Part shown: positions 7,115-15,795 of the stretch, in pieces | Numbering within the stretch: position 1 is the stretch's first letter | Layout: every line of letters begins with the position of its first letter | Source: Lachnospiraceae bacterium | GTDB taxonomy: Bacteria; Bacillota; Clostridia; Lachnospirales; Lachnospiraceae | Direction: 5' to 3' | DNA: 55,592 bases | NCBI GenBank assembly: GCA_017450485.1 | Contig: JAFSTN010000036.1 | Coordinates: forward strand, 1 to 55,592 | The notes under the pieces: generated by a model | Databases searched by the model: none | Told to the model about the DNA's origin: nothing | Seen by the model: the letters and a program-made list of their open reading frames with translations, nothing else | Translations under genes and position numbers: made by a program

Positions 7115-10100
7115 TTTGAAGTATGATACGCCGGACTCGAAGATCTTCAGATCCTGCTCGCCGTATATGTTGATAGCCACATGATCACCCCGCCTCTCGG
7201 CATGAGCCATCTTGCCGTATATACGTCCGTCGGGACTCGTGATACCCTCGATGGATCTGTATGAGCCGTTGATGTTGTACTCCTCATCCATCGATACATC
7301 TCCGTCAGGCGATGCATATACCGTAGCCACCTGACCGTTCGCGATCAGCTTGTCGATCCATTCGTCAGTAGCTACGAATCTGCCCTCTCCGTGTGAAGCC
7401 GGGCTTACGTATGTAGCTCCAAGCTCCGCCCCGGCCAGCCAGGGAGACTTGTCCGATACGACTTTGGTATAGACCATCTTGGATATATGACGGCCTATGG
7501 TATTGAATGTCAGAGTAGGTGAATCGGCATCCTGAGCAGTCCTGATCTCACCGTAAGGCACCAGTCCCAGCTTGATCAATGCCTGGAATCCGTTACAGAT
7601 ACCCAGTACCAGTCCGTCCCTGTTGTTGATCAGGTCCATGACAGCCTCTTTGATATGCTCGTTTCTGAAGGCTGCGGCGAAGAACTTGGCTGATCCGTCA
7701 GGCTCGTCACCGGCTGAGAAACCGCCGGGGAACATGATGATCTGTGCCTGTCTGATCGACTGTTCAAATACATTTACGCTCTCTCTGATATCGTCGGGAG
7801 TGCGGTTCTTGAATACCCGGACATCAACATTCGCACCGGCACGTTCAAATGCCCTGGAGGAATCATACTCACAGTTGGTTCCGGGGAATACGGGAATAAA
7901 GACCGTGGGCTTAGCGACCTTTTCTTTGCATATATATATATCGGATGCATGGAATGGTGTTATGTCAACCTTGCTCTTATCATCTTTTGCCGTATAAGGG
8001 AATACCTCATCGAGAGGCTTCTTCCAAGCTTCGATGGCTTCATCAAGAGTGATTCGCGTTCTGCCGATCACGAATGCCTGCTCACTGTTCACTGTACCGA
8101 TGGTTGTGTACTCCATCTCCCGGGCATCCATTACAGCCAGCGCCGATGCGGGTACTTCGCAGATGATGTTTCCAAGGCCGTTCCTGAACAAATCCTCTGC
8201 ATCCACATCCGCTGCGATCGTCACACCCAGCCTGTTGCCGAATGCCATATGTGACAGGGCCGAAGCCACACCGTAAGAATCCACGGCATAAGCCGCACGT
8301 ACATTCCCCTCATGTATCAGTGCGGTGATTGCCTGATACAGCTCAAGTACCGACTCGTATACGGGGATATCGTACTCATCACGCTCTATCTCAAACAGTA
8401 CTATCTGATCTCCGACGGACTTAAGCTCCGGAGTGATGATATCATCCCCGAGCCCCGTATCCACTGCAAAAGAAACCAGTGTCGGAGGTACATCTATATG
8501 CTCAAAGGTGCCGGACATCGAATCCTTGCCGCCGATGGACGGTAACCCGTATCCTATCTGTGCATCATAAGCACCCAGCAGAGCGGCGAAAGGCTGGCTC
8601 CATCTGTGGGGCTCGGATGTCATCCTGCGGAAGTACTCCTGGAATGTGAATCTGATCCTGCTCACATCTCCGCCTGCAGCCACGATCTTGGCCATGGATT
8701 CGGTCACTGCGTATACGGCTCCGTGATATGGACTCCATGCCGACAGATAGGGATCAAATCCGTAGCTCATCATGGTCACGGCATCCGTCGTACCCTTGAG
8801 AACAGGCAGCTTCGCAACCATGGCCTGTGTCTCGGTGAGCTGAGTCTTGCCGCCGTAAGGCATATATACACTGCCTGCGCCGATGGATGCGTCGAACATC
8901 TCGACCAGACCCTTCTGCGAGCAGACATTCAGGTCGGAAAGCAGATTGATCCATGCTTTGTGTACGTCTCCCGCCTCAAGGGCTTCGCCTGTGCCTGCCA
9001 CGGCATACTGATTCAGATAGTTGGCGTCTTCATCAGGCACATCGACTACTACGTCGGTCTCCTGATGAGCGCCGTTGGTATTGAGGAAAGCACGACTCAA
9101 GTTAACTATGGGAGTACCTCTCCAGCTAAGTACCAGCCTGGGCTCCTCGGTCACTACTGCGACCTCTACGGCTTCCAGATTCTCCTCATCCACATAGCCC
9201 ATGAACTTCTCTACGTTCTCGGGTGCTATGACGACTGCCATACGTTCCTGTGATTCCGATATGGCCAGCTCGGTACCGTCGAGTCCCGCGTACTTCTTCG
9301 GAACCTTGTCCAGATCCACCTTAAGCCCGTCGGCCAGCTCGCCGATGGCCACAGAAACACCGCCTGCACCGAAGTCATTACACTTCTTGATGATACGGCT
9401 CACCTCCGGACGCCTGAACAGTCTCTGTATCTTGCGTTCGGTAGGAGCGTTACCTTTCTGAACCTCTGCGCCGCAGGTCTCGATGGACTCCTCGGTATGT
9501 ACCTTGGATGAGCCGGTAGCACCGCCGCAACCGTCACGGCCGGTACGTCCGCCCAGCAGTATGATGATATCGCCGGGATCGGATGTGGCTCTGATGACAT
9601 TCCTTCGGGGAGCGGCACCCATAACGGCACCTATCTCCATACGCTTGGCCACATAGTCCGGATGGTATATCTCTTTTACATATCCGGTCGCCAGACCTAT
9701 CTGGTTACCATAGGATGAATATCCGTCAGCTGCGCCTCTGACGAGCTTCTGCTGAGGGAGCTTGCCATGCAGCGTCTCGGATACGGGAACAGTCGGATCG
9801 GCCGCCCCCGTGATACACATAGCCTGATATACATACCCTCTGCCAGAGAGCGGATCGCGGATAGCACCGCCCAGACATGTGGCGGCACCGCCGAAAGGCT
9901 CTATCTCGGTAGGATGGTTATGAGTCTCGTTCTTGAAGAATACCAGCCATTCCTCACGCTCGGGTCCCTGGCCGTAATCCACGTCCACGGGAACCACGAT
10001 GGAGCAGGCATTGATCTCATCGGACACTTCCATATCCTCGAGCTTCCCCTCGGCACGGAGCTTCTTCATGGCCATGAGTGCGAGATCCATCAGACAGGGG

Positions 10101-10915
10101 AACTTATCATCCCTGCCGTCATATATCTCTGCTCTGGTATCAAGGTAACTCTGGTATGTGGTCTCGATGGGCGTACGATAATATCCGTCCTCAAACTCCA
10201 CATTCTTAAGCTCGGTAGAGAAAGTGGTATGTCTGCAGTGATCCGACCAGTAGGTATCGAGCACCCTGATCTCGGTCATCGTAGGATCGCGATGCTCCTC
10301 ATCCTCGAAGTATCTCCTGATATGCAGGAAATCCTTGAATGTCATCGCCAGCCCCAGCGACTCGTAGAGACTGCGCATATCCTCCTCGGACATCGATATG
10401 AATCCGTCGAATACCTTCACATCCTCGGGTTCATCATAATCGGTTTCAAGAGTATCCGGCTTCTCGAATCCGGTCTCGCGCGAATCCACGGGATTAATGC
10501 AATATGATCTGATCCTGGAGAATTCTTCGTCCGTGATGTCACCCATGATCATATAGGTGACGGCGGTCCTGATGATAGGTGTCTCGTCCTCATTGATGAA
10601 CTGGACACACTGTACGGCTGAATCAGCTCTCTGATCGAACTGACCGGGCAGATACTCGACTGAGAATGCCCTGGCGCCTGACGGTAAATCTATATCTTCG
10701 TGATACAGGATATCAACCGGGGGCTCCGCAAAAACCATCTTGCATGCCCTCTCAAATGTCTCGTCGGATATACCTTCCACATCATAACGGATGAATACCC
10801 TGATCTTAGTGATCGAGTGAATGCCGAGGTAGCTTGCACACTCCTCTTCAAGCTGCCTGGCGCTGACCGCGTAGGGGTCCTGCTTTTCCACGTAGATACG
10901 TTTGACTTTACCCAT
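7112..10915 (-). CDS. purL: Phosphoribosylformylglycinamidine synthase, single-chain
   Basis: A 1,267-residue FGAM synthase of the fourth step of purine synthesis, which amidates FGAR with glutamine and ATP. It is the long single-chain form used by many Clostridia in place of PurS/Q/L. Landmarks: an N-terminal PurS-like region, THNHPTEIEPFGGAATCLGG and a GGRTGRDGCGGATGSS loop in the first AIRS-like half, a GGKDSMSGTF block in the second half, and a C-terminal class I glutaminase with PGGFSAGDEP, nucleophile Cys in GICNGFQAL and His in SHGEGRF. ATG 10915 has GGAAAGGAAC upstream. It is tightly linked to queH (overlap) and lies 45 bp after the DUF6508 gene. No purine riboswitch is visible upstream. 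Confidence 0.97.
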   Translation of the reverse strand: MGKVKRIYVEKQDPYAVSARQLEEECASYLGIHSITKIRVFIRYDVEGISDETFERACKMVFAEPPVDILYHEDIDLPSGARAFSVEYLPGQFDQRADSAVQCVQFINEDETPIIRTAVTYMIMGDITDEEFSRIRSYCINPVDSRETGFEKPDTLETDYDEPEDVKVFDGFISMSEEDMRSLYESLGLAMTFKDFLHIRRYFEDEEHRDPTMTEIRVLDTYWSDHCRHTTFSTELKNVEFEDGYYRTPIETTYQSYLDTRAEIYDGRDDKFPCLMDLALMAMKKLRAEGKLEDMEVSDEINACSIVVPVDVDYGQGPEREEWLVFFKNETHNHPTEIEPFGGAATCLGGAIRDPLSGRGYVYQAMCITGAADPTVPVSETLHGKLPQQKLVRGAADGYSSYGNQIGLATGYVKEIYHPDYVAKRMEIGAVMGAAPRRNVIRATSDPGDIIILLGGRTGRDGCGGATGSSKVHTEESIETCGAEVQKGNAPTERKIQRLFRRPEVSRIIKKCNDFGAGGVSVAIGELADGLKVDLDKVPKKYAGLDGTELAISESQERMAVVIAPENVEKFMGYVDEENLEAVEVAVVTEEPRLVLSWRGTPIVNLSRAFLNTNGAHQETDVVVDVPDEDANYLNQYAVAGTGEALEAGDVHKAWINLLSDLNVCSQKGLVEMFDASIGAGSVYMPYGGKTQLTETQAMVAKLPVLKGTTDAVTMMSYGFDPYLSAWSPYHGAVYAVTESMAKIVAAGGDVSRIRFTFQEYFRRMTSEPHRWSQPFAALLGAYDAQIGYGLPSIGGKDSMSGTFEHIDVPPTLVSFAVDTGLGDDIITPELKSVGDQIVLFEIERDEYDIPVYESVLELYQAITALIHEGNVRAAYAVDSYGVASALSHMAFGNRLGVTIAADVDAEDLFRNGLGNIICEVPASALAVMDAREMEYTTIGTVNSEQAFVIGRTRITLDEAIEAWKKPLDEVFPYTAKDDKSKVDITPFHASDIYICKEKVAKPTVFIPVFPGTNCEYDSSRAFERAGANVDVRVFKNRTPDDIRESVNVFEQSIRQAQIIMFPGGFSAGDEPDGSAKFFAAAFRNEHIKEAVMDLINNRDGLVLGICNGFQALIKLGLVPYGEIRTAQDADSPTLTFNTIGRHISKMVYTKVVSDKSPWLAGAELGATYVSPASHGEGRFVATDEWIDKLIANGQVATVYASPDGDVSMDEEYNINGSYRSIEGITSPDGRIYGKMAHAERRGDHVAINIYGEQDLKIFESGVSYFK

Positions 10916-10960
10916 TTTAGTTCCTTTCCGATGCCGCTTTCTGCGGTTTACATAAAATAT

Positions 10961-11434
10961 TCAATGAATGGGAACATCCCAGAATTCAACATTTTTCTTA
11001 AGCTGGACGATGGCTTCATAGAAGATGCCGCTCGTCACGCCCTCTGTCCACATCGAGCCCTTATGCATGCCCTCGAGGACATATTTGCTCATGACCGCAC
11101 CGATGTTCGCGGTATCCTTGAGCTCGCTGTTGCGGATCAGTCTTATCTCGTCCTCGTGAGTCCTCAGACGGTTACGGGAGTACACATACACGTAGTTCCT
11201 GTCTATGAGAGGTGTACTGTTGAGCAGCTTGACCAGTGCCAGCACGGTGGAATCATATACCGGAAAAGGCATCGAATGCTCCGCTATCCCCTCACCGGTG
11301 AAGCTGTCACTCACCATGCCGCCCTTCTTCGACTCGAGCCAGGGCAGATATGTGACCAGTTTCTCAACTACAGGGCGGTACTTGTCCACCAGTTCACGGC
11401 GGTATGCCAGATCATCTCTGTTATCGGAACTCAT
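10961..11434 (-). CDS. DUF6508 family protein
   Basis: A 157-residue soluble protein with no signal peptide or membrane segment. It resembles the DUF6508 family of Firmicutes, with PWLESKKGG, a PFPVYDSTVLALVKLL block, YVYVYSRNRLRTHEDE, and a C-terminal WTEGVTSGIFYEAIVQLKKNVEFW. The function of the family is unknown; do not infer a purine role from its place before purL. ATG 11434 has a strong AGGAGGGAG ribosome site. A weak promoter candidate lies at 11462-11491, so this may be the first gene of the purL-argS group. Confidence 0.75.
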   Translation of the reverse strand: MSSDNRDDLAYRRELVDKYRPVVEKLVTYLPWLESKKGGMVSDSFTGEGIAEHSMPFPVYDSTVLALVKLLNSTPLIDRNYVYVYSRNRLRTHEDEIRLIRNSELKDTANIGAVMSKYVLEGMHKGSMWTEGVTSGIFYEAIVQLKKNVEFWDVPIH

Positions 11435-11461
11435 AGCTCTCCCTCCTGATAATCATCCTAT

Positions 11462-11491
11462 ATGATACCACATAAACAGGGACTACTCCAA
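11462..11491 (-). promoter_or_regulatory. Candidate promoter of the DUF6508-purL group
   Basis: On the minus strand TTGGAG (11486-11491, within the last codons of the acyltransferase gene) is followed by an 18-bp spacer and TATCAT (11462-11467), about 27 bp before the DUF6508 start. Matches to consensus are moderate, so this is tentative. Confidence 0.35.
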
Positions 11492-12700
11492 ATAATCGTT
11501 GACAATATTCGGAAACTCGCTCACTCCGGCTGCGGACCATACGCATACGGCCACACTTAAGATGATCACGATCGCGTACCATATGTACTTATGCCTGCCA
11601 AAGAACTCCGCACATTTCCGGACCATATATTTCTCATAGAACCAGACGGTCACAGTAGTACAGATAAATATGATCAGAGCAGTCAAATAGCACTTGGCCG
11701 GAGAGTTAATCTCTATCCCCAGTGCCAGTCCGAGCACACCCGCGGCTATATAGACGAATACGGAATGCACGCAGTAGTATCTGTTGATATTACGCGATAC
11801 AAATCTGACAGGTTCCATCGCTTTATCGGATAGTCCGGACGTAACGAGAAACCATATGCAGAGCACCAGTGTATTGATAAAGAACATGGCGAGCGCATCC
11901 GGCAGTCTCATGTAGCAGAAGCTCTTCCACTCCCTGATGGCGGTAAATACCGGCTGATCGTAACCGATAGCTATATAGTAGTAGATCACGGACACTATCA
12001 AACACGGGATGGCCGTGAGAGCATAGAATTTCTTTTTGTCCGTAACATGTGTCATAAGTTCGCCCAGAAGCATGCCGAAAGCCGGGAATATGAACCAGTT
12101 AAACAGAGGGAAATAGCTCTCCGAATTCGTAAAAATGAACATGCCGAGGAGCTGGTCAAGGGCATAGCTGCCTGTGTGTATCCGGCCGGCGAGTCCCATG
12201 CCTATGATATTTAATACGACTGAGAGTGCGAATACGTGACCCGGCTTAAGCTTCAGCTGCATGATCAGCCCCGAAAGGATCAGGAAAAGTCCCGCAAACT
12301 GCAGGATATCACTGGAGAATACCAGGAAAGAGTACGCCCTGGCCAGAGGATCTCCGGATATCGCATAGGATACACAGAAGATGAGTCCGTATCTGATGAG
12401 GTTGAGCAGCTGGCCAATGATCAGGATGTTGACACCCCTGTGAACATAGGACTTGGGTTCGGCGTGCCTAGAGTAGATCATTCCTATGCCCATACATATC
12501 ATGAATCCCTGCGCTCCGATGGTCTGGGCCAGATAGTCATTGATCAGATATGACAGAAAATGATTCTCATAACCCGGATAAAGATCATCTATGCAGTGGG
12601 TTATGATCATCATTATGATCGAAAAAGCCTTAAGGGCGTCAACTTCACGTTGACGCCCCGTATTAACCTTATCTTTGGAGATTATTTTATTTATGTCCAT
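11483..12700 (-). CDS. Acyltransferase-3-like polytopic membrane protein
   Basis: A 405-residue protein with about ten hydrophobic segments. The N-terminal RQREVDALKAFSIIMMIITH carries the Arg...Asp...Lys...His pattern at the start of acyltransferase-3/HGSNAT-like membrane acetyltransferases, which acylate surface sugars or lipids. MICMGIGMIYSR and a second conserved-looking FPAFGMLLGE block fit this fold. The acceptor is unknown. The gene overlaps the stop of the upstream surface-protein gene by 14 bp, which suggests co-expression and a possible role in modifying cell-surface glycans. A terminator-like hairpin lies inside its 5' end (12634-12658) and could reduce its expression. Confidence 0.72.
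   Translation of the reverse strand: MDINKIISKDKVNTGRQREVDALKAFSIIMMIITHCIDDLYPGYENHFLSYLINDYLAQTIGAQGFMICMGIGMIYSRHAEPKSYVHRGVNILIIGQLLNLIRYGLIFCVSYAISGDPLARAYSFLVFSSDILQFAGLFLILSGLIMQLKLKPGHVFALSVVLNIIGMGLAGRIHTGSYALDQLLGMFIFTNSESYFPLFNWFIFPAFGMLLGELMTHVTDKKKFYALTAIPCLIVSVIYYYIAIGYDQPVFTAIREWKSFCYMRLPDALAMFFINTLVLCIWFLVTSGLSDKAMEPVRFVSRNINRYYCVHSVFVYIAAGVLGLALGIEINSPAKCYLTALIIFICTTVTVWFYEKYMVRKCAEFFGRHKYIWYAIVIILSVAVCVWSAAGVSEFPNIVNDYLE
12634..12658 (-). terminator. Intragenic terminator-like hairpin
   Basis: GGGCGTCAAC and GTTGACGCCC form a perfect 10-bp stem with a 5-nt loop, followed on the minus strand by TTAAGGCTTTTTCG. It lies 29-53 bp past the stop of the surface-protein gene (12687) but inside codons about 15-22 of the overlapping acyltransferase gene. 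The T-run is 9 bases from the stem, so termination would be partial. Confidence 0.45.
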
Positions 12701-15587
12701 GTTTTCTCGCTTTTACATATTTCCTCTGGTGAGCCAGCAGGATCAGGAAGCATGTTATAGCCACACCGAATGCAAGTGCCGCTCCCGCTACAAGCCATGC
12801 TACCAGGTTATTGGCCGAAGCCACCTGCTTCGCTATGGCATATGTCGAGAATCTGTCTGTACGGAAGGTGATGGTCTTCGGATTTTCGTCCAGATCAGGC
12901 AGAACACTGAGTTCACCGTTATGGATCCTGAGTACCGAGTATGTCTTGCCTGCTTCATATACCTTATCGGGTATCTCGATCACTACCTCCATTGTGGTAG
13001 GCAGTTCTGTCACCCTTTCCGTATAGCCGTCCGCACTCTTGAGCATGGTCAGGTCGAAGTACTGTACCGGCTTCTGCCCTACCGCATTCTTCATGATGCG
13101 CTCACTGACTGCGTCTGCCTTCTCAATGCCTGACAGACTGACCGCTACGTCCACGTGTCCGCCCTTAGCGAGCTTCATGACGTCGTCTGTGCTGAGCATT
13201 CTCTGAACCACCACATCGAGATCGGGCAGACTCGGATTAATGGTATCATCTGTAGCCAGCATCAGTTCCTCTGGCGACATATTCTGATAATCCACGGAGA
13301 TCATGTTCTGAGGCTCATATGCGTTCTCTACATATGCACCCAGGCCACCTGTGTAGAATGCCGCATCCAGTACGGGCATCGTATTGCCGCTGGTGATCAT
13401 TGCGCTCACTTCATCCATGGACATACCCATCATCTGAGTCACAGCGGACGAAGGTGCTGCTACCTCCTCTACAATGCCAAGCTGCTCATCGGTAGGGATC
13501 TCGATATCGGTCAGATCCATTTCCTCAACGTATTCATCACCCGCATTACCTGCTGCCGCCTCATCGATATTCACTGTCGACTGTGCGGGAGCGGTATTGG
13601 CTTCGGTCTTGGTCACTGTCTCGACCTTGCTGGTCTGTACCGGCTTGCCTGAAGAAGCCGCTGCCTTCTGGCCTGCATCCGTCTGTACGAAGGCTGCCGA
13701 TATGGTATGAGGTCCCTGTACGTTGGTAAATGTATAGGAGCCTACCGCACCTACCTGGACGCCGTCAACCGCTACGGCCAGGACAGCGAATCCAGCCTTG
13801 GGAGTGATGGTATATGTCAGGTTGGTTCCCTGGGCAACATTGGATTTGCCGGATGGAGATATGGAACCTCCCGTGGTTGCCACACCTGAGGATATCTCAT
13901 ATACAGGTGCGTTCTTCTTGATAAATACGGCTGTAAAGTTGTAATCCTGTGTGATCTTCTCTATCTTGTATTCCGCATTGTAGCTTACGAACTGGTCATT
14001 GACCTTCCAGCCCTGGAACTCCCATCCGTCATAGGCCGATGCCTTGATGGTTGCTCCTTTGCCGAGATCATACGTTCCGCCCCCCTCAACCTTACCGGTA
14101 TCCTTGGGATATACAGCCAGTGTCACTGTACGTGAAGTCTTCTCGAATACAGCGGTGAGCTTGCGGTCTACCGTAAGGTTCGTGAGCTTGATCGATGCGT
14201 CACGGCTGACTACCGAATTGCCCTCTACCCATCCGGTAAACACATATCCGTTGTATGCCTTGGCGGAAAGAGTGGTGCTTCCGCCATAGCTGACGGTGCC
14301 GCCGCCCACTACATTACCGTAGTTGCCGTTATTGGCTACGGCTGTTACCGTGACTGACTTCTGTGCGAACTTCGCTGTCACGCCCATGTTGGACTGGACA
14401 TTGGATACGGTATAGTTGGTAGCCGTGGACACGGTCTGTCCGTTCACTACCCATCCTGCGAAATAGAAATTCTTATTGGGCACAGCCGAAAGTGTAACGC
14501 TACCTCCCTGGGATACGGCTCCGCCTCCTGTGGTATAACCGCCGTTCGACGGATCACAGGATGCACTCACCGTGAAGCTGTTCCTCTGAGGGGTTGCCGA
14601 TGCATATGCCGCGATGCTTCTGTTGACCACGCTGTTGGCCATGATCGAGATATTGGTGGAAGTCTCGTCAGAGCCTATCGTGAGAGTACACTTATTACCA
14701 TCCTGCTTAATGGTGGTTGCATTCGATCTGTTGCCGGACATGCTGAAGAGCACACCGTCATCGTAGTCACCGGTACCGTATACGACCGCATTATAGTCAT
14801 AGCTGCTGCCTACAGCCACGGAGGCATTGGCGGGATTTATGGCTATGGATGTAACCTTGGCCTCCTTGCCGGCCACAACGCCCTTGACCGTAAGTGCCGT
14901 AGCCCTCTCAAACGACGGATCTATGCTGGATGCAAATAGGTACTTGGCAGTATATGTACCCACAGGCAGATCCGAGCGCATGGTGATGGTGTACCCGGAA
15001 GATGCACCGGGCCACAGGGGCACGTCGCTCTGTGTGATCAAAGTCAGGTTAAATGCGCCGTCTGCATCGCCAATCTCGGTAGTGATGATCTTAACGTCTC
15101 CCTCACCGGTGTTGACCACATATATCTCTTTAGGATCGCGCTGCGCACCTACTTCGTTGCTGCCGAAATCAACAGACGTGATCGTCGTGGTCACATTGGT
15201 CACAGTCAGCGAATAGTTGTAGTCCGCCTCTTCCTGCTTACGCTTCCTCTCTGCCTCTTCGGCTTCCTCCTGGGCCTTCCTGGCCTCCTCTTCTTCCTTT
15301 TCCTTCTGCTCTCTGGCCTTCCTGGCAGCCTCATCATCTTCCTGCTGTTGCTGCTGTTCATTGGCATCCTGAGCCTGCTCATCGAGCCAGCGCTGATATT
15401 CCTCCTGAGCCTCCGGATTACTGTTGATCGGATCACCGCTCTGACCGTCTGCCTCGGGATCCTCATACGATTCCTCGTCCGCCACGGTCTCTTCGGCCCT
15501 GACTATCATACGTATCTGCATAACGTCAGCAACGAATATCGTCATGGACAGTATGAAGGCCAGAAGTAAAGATAAACCTTTTTTCAT
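12687..15587 (-). CDS. Secreted, membrane-anchored InlB-type repeat surface protein
   Basis: A 966-residue surface protein. The start is ATG 15587 because GAGGAGA precedes it by 8 bases and a signal peptide (MKKGLSLLLAFILSMTIF...) follows; an upstream in-frame start at 15617 is disfavoured. Order: signal peptide; acidic then Gln/Glu/Lys/Arg-rich coiled coil (about 55-125); a domain with VDFGSNEVGAQRDPK; an Ig-like region; about four 70-residue repeats of divergent InlB B/Flg_new type (pattern GGGxVxxGGSxTLSAxxxxGYxFxGW); a Pro/Glu-poor linker; a C-terminal domain ending TFRTDRFSTYAIAK; one membrane helix; and a basic tail. No LPXTG or SLH motif is present. It has its own promoter with the same operator as the injection-system operon. 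Confidence 0.8.
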   Translation of the reverse strand: MKKGLSLLLAFILSMTIFVADVMQIRMIVRAEETVADEESYEDPEADGQSGDPINSNPEAQEEYQRWLDEQAQDANEQQQQQEDDEAARKAREQKEKEEEEARKAQEEAEEAERKRKQEEADYNYSLTVTNVTTTITSVDFGSNEVGAQRDPKEIYVVNTGEGDVKIITTEIGDADGAFNLTLITQSDVPLWPGASSGYTITMRSDLPVGTYTAKYLFASSIDPSFERATALTVKGVVAGKEAKVTSIAINPANASVAVGSSYDYNAVVYGTGDYDDGVLFSMSGNRSNATTIKQDGNKCTLTIGSDETSTNISIMANSVVNRSIAAYASATPQRNSFTVSASCDPSNGGYTTGGGAVSQGGSVTLSAVPNKNFYFAGWVVNGQTVSTATNYTVSNVQSNMGVTAKFAQKSVTVTAVANNGNYGNVVGGGTVSYGGSTTLSAKAYNGYVFTGWVEGNSVVSRDASIKLTNLTVDRKLTAVFEKTSRTVTLAVYPKDTGKVEGGGTYDLGKGATIKASAYDGWEFQGWKVNDQFVSYNAEYKIEKITQDYNFTAVFIKKNAPVYEISSGVATTGGSISPSGKSNVAQGTNLTYTITPKAGFAVLAVAVDGVQVGAVGSYTFTNVQGPHTISAAFVQTDAGQKAAASSGKPVQTSKVETVTKTEANTAPAQSTVNIDEAAAGNAGDEYVEEMDLTDIEIPTDEQLGIVEEVAAPSSAVTQMMGMSMDEVSAMITSGNTMPVLDAAFYTGGLGAYVENAYEPQNMISVDYQNMSPEELMLATDDTINPSLPDLDVVVQRMLSTDDVMKLAKGGHVDVAVSLSGIEKADAVSERIMKNAVGQKPVQYFDLTMLKSADGYTERVTELPTTMEVVIEIPDKVYEAGKTYSVLRIHNGELSVLPDLDENPKTITFRTDRFSTYAIAKQVASANNLVAWLVAGAALAFGVAITCFLILLAHQRKYVKARKHGHK

Positions 15588-15640
15588 AAAACACTTCTCC
15601 TCTCTGAATAATATCAATTACTAGCGCATTGTTGAAATTG

Positions 15641-15690
15641 ATAATACAACATCTTGTATTATAACGCAATCATTCCAACAAACTTCCAAC
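15641..15690 (-). promoter_or_regulatory. Promoter with GTTGGAA direct-repeat operator (surface protein 1)
   Basis: Two GTTGGAA heptamers (minus strand; 15673-15679 and 15684-15690) are 11 bp apart. A -10 TATTAT (15641-15646) starts 26 bp downstream, with TTGCGT as a weak -35 at 17-bp spacing. A second TATAAT sits only 9 bp after the repeats. The layout matches those at 19512-19559 and 55369-55417. Confidence 0.7.
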
Positions 15691-15712
15691 AAGTTACAGA
15701 TATATGATATAA

Positions 15713-15744
15713 AAAACCGTGTCACACAAGTGTCACACGGTTTT
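15713..15744 (-). terminator. Terminator after surface-protein gene 2
   Basis: AAAACCGTGT and ACACGGTTTT form a 10-bp stem with a 12-nt loop, followed on the minus strand by TTATATC after a T-run that continues the stem. It lies about 50 bp past the stop at 15796 and isolates the next gene, which has its own promoter. Confidence 0.8.
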
Positions 15745-15795
15745 GATCTGAAAACAATGAAAAACATCCGAAATCCCGTCACGTATCCGGGGACA

